Origin: Pseudomonas sp. Leaf48
GTDB lineage: Bacteria > Pseudomonadota > Gammaproteobacteria > Pseudomonadales > Pseudomonadaceae
DNA length: 64,000 nt
Assembly (NCBI RefSeq): GCF_001421885.1
Contig: NZ_LMLH01000032.1
Span: 47,629 to 111,628 of the forward strand
Direction: 5' to 3'
The position numbers were made by a program, and so were the translations under genes. Every line of letters starts with the position of its first letter. Position 1 is the stretch's first letter. Below, piece after piece: positions 43,651 to 53,034 of the stretch. The notes below the pieces were generated by a model. It worked only from the letters and a program-made list of their open reading frames with translations. It had not been told where the DNA came from and searched no databases.

Positions 43651-44817
43651 TCATGGGGTGCAGACCAGTTCGGTCCACTTGGCGTCGCCACGATGGTTGG
43701 CGATGACGGTTTCGATGAACGCCATGCCGCGCAGGCCGACGTCGATCCCGGGCACGCCGGGGGCGTCGTGCCCCTCGACCTCGCCACGGATGGCACGGGC
43801 AAAATCGCCGTAGAGGTTGGCCATGGCCTCCAGATAACCTTCGGGATGTCCGGCAGGCAGGCGCATCCGTTGGCTGGCGGCCTCGCACAACCAAGGCTGG
43901 CCGACGCCGGAACGCAAGATGCGCAGGGGTTGATCGAGGGCGCGATGGATCAGGCTCGCGGGTTGCTCCTGACGCCACTCCAGCCCGCCCTTGTCGCCGT
44001 AGACGCGGATCTTCAGCGGGTTCTCTTCGCCGGCGCAGACCTGGCTGGCGATCAACACGCCGCTGGCGCCGTCAGCCATCTTGAACAGCATCGAGGCGTC
44101 ATCGTCGAGCTGCCGGCCGGCGATGTGCACGCCCAACATCGCGCACAATTGCTGGATCGGTTGATCGGCGACAAATTCCGCCAGGGAAAAGGCATGGGTG
44201 CCGATATCGCCAATGCAACCGCCCAAACCGGACTGTTCGGGGCGATCGCGCCATTCGGCCTGCTTATTGCCCTGCCCGGCCACGTCCTGGCTGAGCCAGC
44301 CCTGGGGATACTCGACAATCACTTTGCGCACCGCGCCGATCACGCCGCTGCGGACCATCTCTCGCGCCTGCCAGACCATCGGGTAGCCCAGGTAAGTGTG
44401 GGCCAGGCCATACAGACGGTTACTGCGCTCCACCACCTCCTTGAGCGCCAGCAATTGGGCCAGGTTCAGCGCTGCGGGTTTTTCACTGAACACATGAAAA
44501 CCCGCACTCAGTGCCTGGCTGGCGACCGGTGCATGCAAGTGATTAGGCGTGACGATCACCAGCAATTCCATGCGTTGCCCGGCGGGCAACGCACGCTCAG
44601 CCTCGAGCATCTGCTGCCAGTCGCCATAGCAACGCGAGGCCGGTAAACCCAACGCTGCGCCGGTGTTCTGATTGTTCTGTGCATCGCGACTGAACGCGCC
44701 GCACACCAGTTCGAAACGGCCATCGAGCCCGGCGGCCTGACGGTGGGCCTGAGCGATGAAAGCGCCCTCGCCGCCCCCGACAAATCCCATTCTTATTTTT
44801 GGCACTGTAGCGTTCAT
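43651..44817 (-). CDS. Gfo/Idh/MocA-family oxidoreductase
   Basis: 388 residues. An N-terminal Rossmann fold (MGFVGGGEGAFIAQAHRQAA, residues ~10-29), the EKP motif in HVFSEKPAALNLAQL (~109) and the substrate-domain motif LGGCIGDIGTHAFSLAEF (~196-213) with the usual D-x-x-x-H pair. Such enzymes oxidise or reduce sugars, inositols or their keto forms with NAD(P). First gene of the operon, 50 bp downstream of a LacI-type operator and divergent from the LacI gene. Confidence 0.9.
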   Translation of the reverse strand: MNATVPKIRMGFVGGGEGAFIAQAHRQAAGLDGRFELVCGAFSRDAQNNQNTGAALGLPASRCYGDWQQMLEAERALPAGQRMELLVIVTPNHLHAPVASQALSAGFHVFSEKPAALNLAQLLALKEVVERSNRLYGLAHTYLGYPMVWQAREMVRSGVIGAVRKVIVEYPQGWLSQDVAGQGNKQAEWRDRPEQSGLGGCIGDIGTHAFSLAEFVADQPIQQLCAMLGVHIAGRQLDDDASMLFKMADGASGVLIASQVCAGEENPLKIRVYGDKGGLEWRQEQPASLIHRALDQPLRILRSGVGQPWLCEAASQRMRLPAGHPEGYLEAMANLYGDFARAIRGEVEGHDAPGVPGIDVGLRGMAFIETVIANHRGDAKWTELVCTP

Positions 44818-44867
44818 CGCAATTTTCTCTGTTTGAAGCGAGCTTTTCAGACTTGAATCCCGGCCAT

Positions 44868-44885
44868 GATGTAACCGGTTACATC
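44868..44885. promoter_or_regulatory. LacI-family operator
   Basis: GATGTAACCGGTTACATC is a perfect 18-bp palindrome with the central CG typical of LacI/GalR operators. It lies 51 bp before the oxidoreductase start and 123 bp before the LacI start, so one site could repress both directions. Confidence 0.85.
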
Positions 44886-45007
44886 GTGGCGGAAATTTAG
44901 GCTCAGTTCAGGCACCTGTCAAACCCCGGATTGACTCGATGAACATTTCAGCGAAGGGCTAACCTGCGTTAAGCTCGCCGGTCGCACGGTTCGATAACGA
45001 GGTGATT

Positions 45008-46009
45008 TTGTCCAATATCCGTGAAGTAGCCCGGCTGGCCGGCGTCTCGGTGGCCACGGTGTCCAGAACACTGAAATCGCCTGAACGCGTGCTCCCCGAA
45101 ACGCGGGACAAGGTCAACGCGGCCGTGGAAAAGGCCGGCTACCGGCCGAACCTGATGGCGGTGCAATTTCGCTCGCGCCGCACCGGCAACCTGGTGATTC
45201 TGGTGCCGGCCATCGCCAACACCTTTTTCGCCCGTGTGATCAGCGGCGCGCAACAAGCGGCCCAGGCCGCCAACTATCGGTTGCTGCTGTGCGACACCCA
45301 GGGCCGCGAAGAGATCGAACGGGAATTCGCCGAGCTGGTGTACAACCATCAGGCCGACGGCGTGATCCAGTTGCGCGCCTACGATCCATTCGAAGCGCCC
45401 TTCCCCAGCGCCGAGGTGCCGCCCATCGTCAACGCTTGCGAGGTCATTCAGGGCGGTCGGCATCCAACCATCAGCCTGGATAACCGCGCGGCTGCCAAGG
45501 CCATGACCGAACACCTGATCGGACTGGGCCATCGCCGGATCGGCCTGATAAAAGGCCCGAAAAGCAGCCCACTGACCCGCGACCGCGTGGCCGGTTATCA
45601 GGATGCATTGCACGAGGCCGGAATCGATTCCGACCCGGCATTGATCTGCCACGGTGATTTCAGCCTGAAGGCCGGCGATGACGGTGCCGCCGCGATGCTG
45701 CAACTGCCCGAGCGCCCCACCGCACTGTTTTGCGAAAACGATGAAATGGCCATCGGCGCGTTGAAGCGCATCAAGCAGCTGGGCTTGCGGGTGCCCGAGG
45801 ATATTTCGCTGGTGGGTTTCGACGACATTCCCTTTGCGGCCTATTGCGACCCGCCGCTGACGACCATCGCGCAACCCGCCGAAGTCTTCGGCCAGAAAGC
45901 CGTCGAAATGCTGATTGCGCTGATCGAGAAAGAGCCGCTGGTACAGCGGCATGTGGTGTTGCCGTTCGAGTTGACGTTGCGCGAGAGCACTGCAGCCGCA
46001 AACCCGTGA
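45008..46009 (+). CDS. LacI-family transcriptional repressor
   Basis: 333 residues. The N-terminal DNA-binding domain SNIREVARLAGVSVATVSRT covers residues 2-21, with the hinge near residue 55. The ligand domain has VPAIANTFFARVISGAQQAA and the C-terminal GFDDIPFAAYCDPPLTTIAQP of the GalR/LacI type. TTG at 45008, with GAGGTGA five bases upstream, fits the family start MSNIREVA better than the GTG at 45002, which lies inside the ribosome site. It is divergent from the Gfo/Idh/MocA-TIM-barrel-MFS operon and has a palindromic operator between, so it very likely represses that operon. Confidence 0.92.
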   Translation: MSNIREVARLAGVSVATVSRTLKSPERVLPETRDKVNAAVEKAGYRPNLMAVQFRSRRTGNLVILVPAIANTFFARVISGAQQAAQAANYRLLLCDTQGREEIEREFAELVYNHQADGVIQLRAYDPFEAPFPSAEVPPIVNACEVIQGGRHPTISLDNRAAAKAMTEHLIGLGHRRIGLIKGPKSSPLTRDRVAGYQDALHEAGIDSDPALICHGDFSLKAGDDGAAAMLQLPERPTALFCENDEMAIGALKRIKQLGLRVPEDISLVGFDDIPFAAYCDPPLTTIAQPAEVFGQKAVEMLIALIEKEPLVQRHVVLPFELTLRESTAAANP

Positions 46010-46067
46010 CAAGTTCGGCTTAGAGGGGCGCGACCGATGAGTTCACGCTGGCGGTCGCGGAAAAAAA

Positions 46068-46144
46068 GAGAAAAAAGAGAAAAAAGAGGACAGATTTACT
46101 TTCCCTTCCCTTTAAATTCCGTCCCCTTTTTCTCGGGGCGGATG
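46068..46144. repeat. Palindromic mini-element, copy 1
   Basis: AAGAGGACAGATTTA and its imperfect mirror TAAATTCCGTCCCCTTTT surround a pyrimidine core CTTTCCCTTCCC, followed by GGGGCGGATG. It is related to the elements near 46961 and 47805. The rest of 46010-46337 holds no gene. Confidence 0.75.
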
Positions 46145-46337
46145 ACTGTCTACTGTATGAACAGGACCCAAAGCTGACTGTCGATTTTGTCTCAGAAACA
46201 TGCATGTGAATAGCATTTGACCAACCGCTTAATAGGGTTAAAGTCTAAGTGAAAGATCGACCCCGTCAGTCTTTGATCCGCAACGGCGATCGCCACGCAA
46301 GTCCCTCAATGGCAGGTACAGAAACGGAATATTGCTC

Positions 46338-46907
46338 ATGACCAAAAACCTTCGAATGATGGCAATGATTTCAATCCTCGCTTTCTCGGCGGGCTGCCAA
46401 ATGCATCAACCCACTTCCGCCTCAGATGTGAAGGCTGCTAACGCGCAAATGAACCGCGACGCGAACGCGGCGTTACAGAGTTTGTATGCCAAAACGCCGC
46501 AAGCGCGCGCCCTCGCGCAGCGAGCCAAGGGTATTCTCGTTTTCCCTGAAGTGCTGAAAGCCGGCCTCATTGCCGGCGCACAGCATGGCGAAGGCGAGTT
46601 GATTGAGAACGGAAAAGTCACGGGGTATTACGCGACCACAGCAGCCTCATACGGCCTTCAGGCGGGCGTGCAGAAGTTTGGTTACGTGATGTTCTTCATG
46701 ACCTATTCAGCGATGAACGATCTGAAAAATGTTAATGGATTTGAGGTCGGTGTGGGCCCAAGCATCGTGGTCGTAGATTCAGGCATGGCCAGGTCGTTGA
46801 CTACTTCAACGGCTCAGTCCGATGTCTATGCGTTCATCTTTGATCAAAAGGGCTTAATGGCCGGGCTGGGATTGCAGGGTTCAAAAATTACCAAGCTGAA
46901 TCGCTGA
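46338..46907 (+). CDS. YSC84/SYLF-domain lipoprotein
   Basis: 189 residues. The signal peptide has lipobox LAFSAGC (Cys about residue 19). The rest is a SYLF (Ysc84) domain: AKGILVFPEVLKAGLIAGAQ, YYATTAASYGLQAGVQKFGY and AFIFDQKGLMAGLGLQGSKITKL. SYLF domains bind lipids, and bacterial versions are envelope lipoproteins of uncertain function. The ATG at 46338 is preferred over TTG 46332. It lies between two copies of a palindromic mini-element. Confidence 0.88.
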   Translation: MTKNLRMMAMISILAFSAGCQMHQPTSASDVKAANAQMNRDANAALQSLYAKTPQARALAQRAKGILVFPEVLKAGLIAGAQHGEGELIENGKVTGYYATTAASYGLQAGVQKFGYVMFFMTYSAMNDLKNVNGFEVGVGPSIVVVDSGMARSLTTSTAQSDVYAFIFDQKGLMAGLGLQGSKITKLNR

Positions 46908-46954
46908 GGCCGTCTGCAAGTCCCTTCACAAAAAAAGGGACCACAACAAAGCAC

Positions 46955-47087
46955 AAACACAAAAAAGGGGACGGATTAATCTTCCCTTCCCTTCTTTTCC
47001 CGTTAAATTCCGTCCCCTTTTCTCAGGGCGGATGTGTGGCGACAGCATGACTTGGATCGACCCAAAACTGCCTGTGGCCACAGGCAG
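46955..47087. repeat. Palindromic mini-element, copy 2, with a 20-bp perfect palindrome
   Basis: AAAAAGGGGACGGATTAAT (from 46961) and TTAAATTCCGTCCCCTTTTC (to 47021) bracket a pyrimidine core, then AGGGCGGATG as in copy 1. A perfect palindrome CTGCCTGTGGCCACAGGCAG sits at 47068-47087. No gene is seen in 46908-47295. Confidence 0.75.
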
Positions 47088-47295
47088 AAAACAGCCAGAA
47101 GCGGTCATCGAGACAGCAAATCTCTCAGCGCGTTGAATCCTGAGGCAACGAGATATTTAAACAGCGCCCCCTAGAACTTTTCCCTACATATCGGTCTATG
47201 TGGATAGGCACATTCGCTTGCATGCGCGAACCGGCAGACTTCCTGCAACCAGATGCCAACAGGTCCAATCGCTCAATCAGAGGTTGTCTTCGCTC

Positions 47296-47688
47296 ATGAA
47301 ATTCCCTGACCCACGGATGCTACTCCTCGGCCTCTTCGCGTTCGCGGCGGTGGGCTCGGCATCAGCTACACAGATGAAGCCTTCAACCCCTGTTTACACA
47401 ACTGAAGTTACAGCCGTTCAAGCTCAGGCCCAGGCTGCCAGCAACCCATGGCCGACCTTGGCCAGTATGGGCGACGCGCAGCCATTGCTCGCCCATGACG
47501 ATCGGTACTGGCACGACGACCGTTGGCACGATCGTAGACATGACTGGCGCCGCGACGACTGGCGCAGGGATCAGTGGCGTAGAGAGCAGGCCCGCCGAGA
47601 AGCTGAACGCCATCGTGATTGGGATCGCCACCAGGACCGGGCCATGCGGCACCGTTACGAGGACGATCGCCGCTATTATCGTCGCTAA
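47296..47688 (+). CDS. Secreted Arg/Asp/His-rich small protein
   Basis: 130 residues. A signal peptide (MLLLGLFAFAAVGSASA) is followed by a short linker and a C-terminal half made of repeated HDDRWHDRRHDWRRDDWRRD-like charge repeats ending YEDDRRYYRR. No enzyme motif is present. Such basic/acidic repeat tails occur in small periplasmic proteins that may bind metal or polyanions, but the function is unknown. The ATG at 47296 begins the signal peptide; a 32-codon longer frame is unsupported. Confidence 0.7.
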   Translation: MKFPDPRMLLLGLFAFAAVGSASATQMKPSTPVYTTEVTAVQAQAQAASNPWPTLASMGDAQPLLAHDDRYWHDDRWHDRRHDWRRDDWRRDQWRREQARREAERHRDWDRHQDRAMRHRYEDDRRYYRR

Positions 47689-47697
47689 TGCGAAGCC

Positions 47698-47806
47698 TCA
47701 AAAACTCGCTTTGACCGAAACCATGAAGTTGCGTGGATCGCCGTAGTAGTTCCCGAAGGACTCGGTGCCGATGGTGGCGTAGTAGCGCTTGTCAAACAGG
47801 TTATAG
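47698..47806 (-). pseudogene. C-terminal stub of a TonB-dependent siderophore receptor
   Basis: The minus strand reads YNLFDKRYYATIGTESFGNY followed by YGDPRNFMVSVKASF and TGA. This is the final beta-strands of a ferric-siderophore receptor, with the usual terminal Phe. Everything upstream is replaced by a palindromic mini-element (47805-47867) and the GGDEF-EAL gene, so only about 36 codons remain. Confidence 0.85.
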
Positions 47807-47867
47807 AAAAGGGGACGGATTTATTGTCCCTTCCCTTTACGAAAAATAAATCCGTCCTCTTTTTCTG
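47805..47867. repeat. Palindromic mini-element, copy 3, at the receptor/GGDEF-EAL junction
   Basis: AGAAAAGGGGACGGATTTATT and AAATAAATCCGTCCTCTTTTTCT are imperfect inverted repeats about a TCCCTTCCC core. This copy separates the truncated receptor from the truncated GGDEF-EAL gene, whose last ~20 codons it supplies. Confidence 0.8.
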
Positions 47868-49986
47868 CTTTTTCTGCTCTTTCCAAGTGCTTCCCACCCG
47901 ACAGCATGGCTTCAAACTCGTTAGCCGGAACTGGTGGACTAAACAAATAGCCTTGCATTTGGTCACATTGATGCGCTTTCAAGAAATTCAGTTGAGCCCG
48001 TGTCTCTACCCCTTCAGCGACGACCGTCTGCTTGAGGTTGTGTCCCAGGGCTACGATCATTTGGGCAATCGCCGCATCTTCGGGATCTATGGTGATGTCC
48101 CTGATAAATGACCGATCAATCTTCAGACAGTCCACCGGGAAGCGTTTGAGATAACTGAGACTGGAGTATCCCGTTCCGAAATCATCCAAAGAGATTCTGA
48201 CGCCTAAGGCTTTGATCTCTTGCAGTACCTTGAGTGCTGCGCCAGGATCCTTCATGACATCGCTTTCCGTGAGCTCCAACTCCAGCAAGCTCGGCGTCAG
48301 TCTCGAAGTCGCAAGGCATTTGGCAACGACGTCTCTAAGTTGGTTTGACTGAAGCTGGCGCGCCGCCACGTTCACGGAGACCAGAATGTCTGAGTACCCC
48401 ATGTCGTGCCAACGGTGCGCCGTTTCGCAAGCCGACTGCAACACCCACTCTCCAATTGGGTTAATCAAACCTGTTTCTTCTGCCAAGGGGATAAATTCGG
48501 CAGGAGAAACAAGGCCCATGGTTGGATGTCTCCAGCGTATCAGTGCTTCGGCTCCGATGATTTTTCCAGTATTGAGATCACACCTGGGCTGGTAATAAAC
48601 GACGAATTCATTTTGTTGAATAGCGCGACGTAGATCGGCTTCCATCTCAAGCCGCCTCTGGACGCGGTCGTGCATCTCTACCGAAAAAAACTCAACAGCG
48701 GCCCGCCCGGCATCCTTCGCTCGGTACATGGCGATGTCGGCATTCTTGATAAGCTCAATCGCTTTCGTACCATCTCTAGGAGCAAGCGTAACCCCAATGC
48801 TTGCTGAAATCGTGAGTCGACGCGCCGAAATCTCGTAGGGTTGGGAAATAATGCGCATAAGTTTTGAGACCAACTGCATCGCATCTTCATTCGTCTGGAT
48901 GTCTGTCAATACGATGACAAATTCATCACCACCAAATCGGCCAACCGTATCGGCCTGTCGAACCTGTGACTTCAAACGATTGGCGACTTCGACCAGCAAG
49001 GCGTCACCCACGATATGGGTCAATGTATCGTTGACCACCTTGAAATGATCCAGATCCAGTAGAACAACAGCCGTCCAACGGCCGCAGCGTTGGGCCGAGT
49101 GAACTGCCTGTTCAATACGATCGTTAATCAGCAATCGATTGGCTAAACCCGTCAAGGAGTCATGAGTGGCTGCCAATTCAAGTTGTGTTAAATACTGTTG
49201 GTTGATCTCCTTTGATTCTTTCAAAGCAATAAACATGTTTTTGAATCTGAGACTCAAGCGTTGCAACTCTGGAATGCCACCTTCTGGCAGTACAATATTA
49301 CTGGCTCCGGAGGCAATTCCCTGCGTCGCACGCTCCAATATCCTGATGGACTTGCGCAACGTTTGAGAGAAATACCAAGCTACGAAAGTACCCACTAAAA
49401 GACTGGCGCCAATCGCCAGAATATTCAGGACCAGCCCTCCCCGTAGCGGGGCAAGCAGTGTTTCTGCCGGAACAGATACTGCGACCGAGTATCCTGTCAG
49501 TTTCGAGCGATGCATTGCCGCTACCGACTGCTTTCCTTCAAGCGTCCTGCCTTCTCCAAAAAATTCTTCTGGGCCGTCCAACCAATCTAATAGGGTCGGA
49601 GCTACTTTTTTCCCGATTGACTGTTCTGGATTCAATGTTCGAGCAGCGATGACCCCAGTGGAGTCATAGATGACAGCGATCCATTCAGGGGGGAAGTTTT
49701 GCTTTAAAAGTAACTGGTTGATCTGTGTGCACAAAAAGCTGGCAGACAGGACATAAACGACTTTCCCATTTCGCTGGATGGGGACGTCGATGGCAATCAC
49801 CTCTTTGCCTGATAGCTTACCAGTGAATATGGGCGTGATTTGTGGGAAATTGCACTCCACTTGACCACCTATTTGCATTGCATCTGACCAGTCAATTGCA
49901 TTCGACTTGACCACCCGTTTGCAATCGACTTGACCAGTCAATTGCATTCGACTTGACCAAGATGATTTAAATTGAGGTCTCACCAA
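47821..49986 (-). pseudogene. GGDEF-EAL (diguanylate cyclase/phosphodiesterase) gene truncated at both ends
   Basis: The 721-codon frame holds part of a dCache-like sensor (from PQITPIFTGKLSGKEVIAID, ~residue 48), a membrane helix (LNILAIGASLLVGTFVAWYF), a HAMP-like segment, a GGDEF domain with GRFGGDEFVIVL and RQAD I-site, and an EAL domain with EALIRWRHP and DDFGTGYSSLSYL. The first ~47 codons are translated IS-end repeats, so the original N-terminal membrane helix and half the sensor are lost. The last ~20 codons come from a palindromic mini-element. Both catalytic domains are intact, so a product made from a fortuitous start could be active, but membrane topology is compromised. Confidence 0.85.
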
Positions 49987-50599
49987 CTACGGGCCGGCTG
50001 GCAGAAAATTTTTGCCTCAACCTCCCTGACTATCGCCCCCTAAGTTCTGATGGGGGCCGCATGAGAGAGCTGGAGATAGCACCTGGATTACGCACCTGAG
50101 CTCCGTTGGGGCTAGCATTGAGGAAGACAATCGAAGTATCCGTCTTCAGGTCGATCATCTGTGGCAAGGATCATTCATCGATGGGCATCGAGCAGACAAG
50201 AACGTTGATCAGCACCCGCAGCGAAGAAAACGCCAATCGACTATTGACGGCAGGATGGACTCTGTTACTTGTGGCAGACCGCTGCGAGGGTGAGCACCAA
50301 TGGCTGGTCTATCAGTTCGCGTGGCAGCGTGAGGGTGAGCCAGTGGAGATCACGTTTACTGGCGTCGAGCCTGGCCCAGAAGCTTTCTAAAATTGATCCG
50401 CCTGTTGTTGTTCATGGCGTACGAAGCGGAGCCACCAATCTTATTCACGAGTTGTTAATTCGTAAATGCCGAAGGTGGTCCAGTTAAGCAGCGTAGCGCA
50501 ACAGTTGCCGTAGTGGCCTCCGTCGCATAACGTACGTTGACTCCAAGGAATGCTACCAAAGCAGCTGATACATTGTGCAGTGGGCGCGTGAACGCCTCA
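49850..50599 (-). mobile_element. Probable internally deleted IS21-type element
   Basis: The left end has five 18-bp repeats of TTGCATTCGACTTGACCA type at about 49850, 49873, 49896, 49919 and 49942, spaced 23 bp. The right end, TGGGCGCGTGAACGCCTCAC at 50580-50600, is the same 20-mer found at the transposase side of the adjacent intact element (53050-53069). No istA or istB lies between; instead there is a 69-residue ORF at 50181. It reads as a non-autonomous relative of the neighbouring IS. Exact termini and target duplications could not be fixed. Confidence 0.6.
50181..50390 (+). CDS. Small passenger protein inside the deleted IS-like element
   Basis: 69 residues, MGIEQTRTLISTRSEENANR at the start, then LLTAGWTLLLVADRCEG, EHQWLVYQFAWQREGEPVEI and a Pro/Glu-rich end. 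Soluble alpha/beta character, no known motif. The frame extends upstream to 50106, but the ATG at 50181 begins the protein-like part. It is not a transposase. The origin is unknown. Confidence 0.5.
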   Translation: MGIEQTRTLISTRSEENANRLLTAGWTLLLVADRCEGEHQWLVYQFAWQREGEPVEITFTGVEPGPEAF

Positions 50600-50743
50600 C
50601 CGCATAGATAGTGCTAACAAACAATTAGTTACACGCCGATTGACCGAGCGTTTGCATTCGATTTGACCAGGTATATTGGATATAACCAGTGCCTGCCATT
50701 GACGCGCGCACCACCCGCACCAGCCACTTGCCTGGCGAAAAGC

Positions 50744-51487
50744 TCAGCGCTTGCGGCTTTTGATTTTGCGCATAGACTCCCCTTTGAGCTGGATAACATG
50801 AGATTTATGCACGATTCGATCAAGGATAGCGTCCGCAATCGTTGGGTCAGTAAACAAGTCATACCAACTCTCCTTTGGATACTGGCTGGTAATAAGCAAC
50901 GAGCCGTTTTGAGACTGTTGATCAATGACATCCAGAAGGAAGGGACCAAGCTGCGCATCAATTCCACCGATACCAAGATCATCAATGATCAAGAGCTCGG
51001 TTCGGATCAATTGTCGACGAAGTTTGGGGAGTGTGTGATCCGCATAAGAAAGAGATATTTCTTCGAATAGACTTGTTGCTGTACGATACAGAGTATGTGA
51101 GCCAAGTCGGCAAGCCTGATTTCCAAAGGCACAAGCCAGCCAGGTTTTCCCAGTACCTGTTGCACCGGTGATGATTATGTTTTGTCGACGCCGTAGCCAC
51201 TCGCATTCACCTAAGGTCATGACTACGTTGCGATCCAACCCGCGATTGGCTTTAAACTCGATATTTTCAAGGGTCGCTTCTGACTCACGCAGCTTGGCCG
51301 CCTTTAGCAAACGCTCAATCTTTCTGGTCTCGCGCTGACATGTCTCTGCCTCCATCATCAAACCAAGCCTCGTATCGAAAGGCTGTTTAAGCAGAGTAGG
51401 TTCTTCAAGCTGACGCTCATAAGCGATCGCCATTCCCGTTAACCCAAGATCCAGCAGTCCCTGAGCGGTGTTCAATGCTTGTTTCAT
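50744..51487 (-). CDS. istB: IS21-family helper ATPase
   Basis: 247 residues of the DnaC/IstB AAA+ family. An N-terminal helical part precedes Walker A ITGATGTGKTWLACAFGNQA (about residues 105-124), Walker B LLIIDDLGIGGID and sensor motif LLITSQYPKESWYDLF. IstB guides the IstA transposase to target DNA. The ATG overlaps the istA stop by four bases, giving coupled translation. Length is normal and no frameshift is seen. Confidence 0.94.
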   Translation of the reverse strand: MKQALNTAQGLLDLGLTGMAIAYERQLEEPTLLKQPFDTRLGLMMEAETCQRETRKIERLLKAAKLRESEATLENIEFKANRGLDRNVVMTLGECEWLRRRQNIIITGATGTGKTWLACAFGNQACRLGSHTLYRTATSLFEEISLSYADHTLPKLRRQLIRTELLIIDDLGIGGIDAQLGPFLLDVIDQQSQNGSLLITSQYPKESWYDLFTDPTIADAILDRIVHKSHVIQLKGESMRKIKSRKR

Positions 51488-53034
51488 ACCGGTTCATCTC
51501 CCTGTACGGAGTAGTATTTGGCACCGCGAATATTTGAGTGCTCAATTAGCGGCGTTGAAACTTTGAACACAGGACGCCGGTCAGACCCGTTACGTAAAAT
51601 TGACCGGAGTCGTTCCGTGCTCAAAATGTTAAGCGAGTTTGCATAGGCACAAGCCGACTCCAATCGAGACGCTTCAATTTGTCCTTTGCGCACGTCGCGT
51701 CTGAGCGCGACTACAGCCCGAAGCCCTGTGGCGAAGTCCCTTCTGTCATCGAGATTCTTTTTAGCGAAAAACAAAGTTTCTGAGCCGATACTCTGTGCCC
51801 AAGCCAATAACATCTCTGGTTGTGAATCCTGAAAGTGTTTGTGGTTACGAGGCAAATGCTCTCGTAATGTGCTGACTCCTCGACTGTGTTCCACACGATG
51901 TGTGCTGATGATTTGCCGTTGGAAACTGACGTCAAGCCACTCATCGTTTACGCGTAGATCTACAATTTGGTTAGCAAAATGAAAAGGGACCGAATAATGA
52001 TGCTCGTTGAATTCAACGTGATAATTGCTACCGACCCGGATATGGTAAAACCATTGGCTATAGTTGTAGGCTCTCTCAGGAAGTGGCTGCAAAGCTGGTG
52101 ACTCAATTTCAAGAAACCGCACCATTCTGCTTTTGGGATATGTTTTAGTAACTCTGTCGTTCAAAGCTCTTGCCCAATAAGTAATTTGCTCATTAAGTTC
52201 GTCTAATGAGAAAAATGTACGTTCGCGGAGCCTCGCGAGAACAAATCTTTGTACAATTTGAACACCTATCTCGCCCAGCGATTTGTCTTTAGGCTTGCGA
52301 GGCCTCGCAGGGGTGATGGTTATGCCATAATGTTCAGAGAGTTCTGAATATGCGCGATTCAATACAATTTGATCACGAGTTGTTTTGAGCACCGCAGCTT
52401 TCAAATTATCGGGGACAACAAATTTTGGTACACCTTCAAAAAACTCTAGGGCTCGCACGTGACAACGTAGCCAGTCCTGAGTTGTCTGACTTGCGACAGC
52501 TGTCGCGAATGTATATCCCGAGGCTCCCAGAACAGCGACGAAAACCTGAGAGAAACTGACCGTACCTGTTAATGGATCTGTTATAGGCATCGTGCGTCCG
52601 CAAAAGTCGACGAACATTTTGTCACCAGGCAGGTGCACCTGTCTCATGCTGACCTTTTGTGTGCTCAGCCAATTACGATAGAGTCGAGTGAACTGAGCAT
52701 AGGAAACACCAAAGGGCTCTTCTTCCCTAAACTCCTGCCACAACAGCTCAAGCGTCATGTCAGGCAATCGAAGCTGTTCGTGGACATCCAGCCAAAGTGG
52801 ACAAGCCTTTCTGTTAGCTGCCCCCTTTGTTTCGCTACACAGACGGGTAACAAGCATCTTATTGTCTAGTTCCCTGAGATTTTCCCAGGTTTCGCCGCTT
52901 TGTTTCAGCTGATCCCGAATTGTGCGAACCGTATTGTGAGATACCTTCGCTAGCCTGCCTATGGCCCGGTTGGACAGATTATTATCCTCCGCAAGGCGTA
53001 GTACCTCGCGTTGCTTTTCTATTGGTAGCCTCAT
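51484..53034 (-). CDS. istA: IS21-family DDE transposase
   Basis: 516 residues. The N-terminal helix-turn-helix (LAEDNNLSNRAIGRLAKVSH, residues ~15-34) precedes an RNase H-like DDE core: PGDKMFVDFCGRTMPI (first Asp, ~155), FVVPDNLKAAVLK (second Asp) and KDKSLGEIGVQIVQRF (Glu region). The C-terminal Mu-like domain has EHHYSVPFHFANQIVDLRV. It cuts and joins element ends, working with IstB encoded just downstream. Length is normal. Confidence 0.93.
   Translation of the reverse strand: MRLPIEKQREVLRLAEDNNLSNRAIGRLAKVSHNTVRTIRDQLKQSGETWENLRELDNKMLVTRLCSETKGAANRKACPLWLDVHEQLRLPDMTLELLWQEFREEEPFGVSYAQFTRLYRNWLSTQKVSMRQVHLPGDKMFVDFCGRTMPITDPLTGTVSFSQVFVAVLGASGYTFATAVASQTTQDWLRCHVRALEFFEGVPKFVVPDNLKAAVLKTTRDQIVLNRAYSELSEHYGITITPARPRKPKDKSLGEIGVQIVQRFVLARLRERTFFSLDELNEQITYWARALNDRVTKTYPKSRMVRFLEIESPALQPLPERAYNYSQWFYHIRVGSNYHVEFNEHHYSVPFHFANQIVDLRVNDEWLDVSFQRQIISTHRVEHSRGVSTLREHLPRNHKHFQDSQPEMLLAWAQSIGSETLFFAKKNLDDRRDFATGLRAVVALRRDVRKGQIEASRLESACAYANSLNILSTERLRSILRNGSDRRPVFKVSTPLIEHSNIRGAKYYSVQGDEPV

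Noticed and set aside
42560..43978. 472-residue reading of the TIM-barrel gene
   Set aside because: The first ~110 codons are Arg/Pro-rich antisense read-through of the Gfo/Idh/MocA gene.
46014..46060. Terminator after the LacI gene (GCGACCG ... CGGTCGC hairpin)
   Set aside because: On the plus strand the stem is followed by A's, not T's, so it does not form a rho-independent terminator for that gene.
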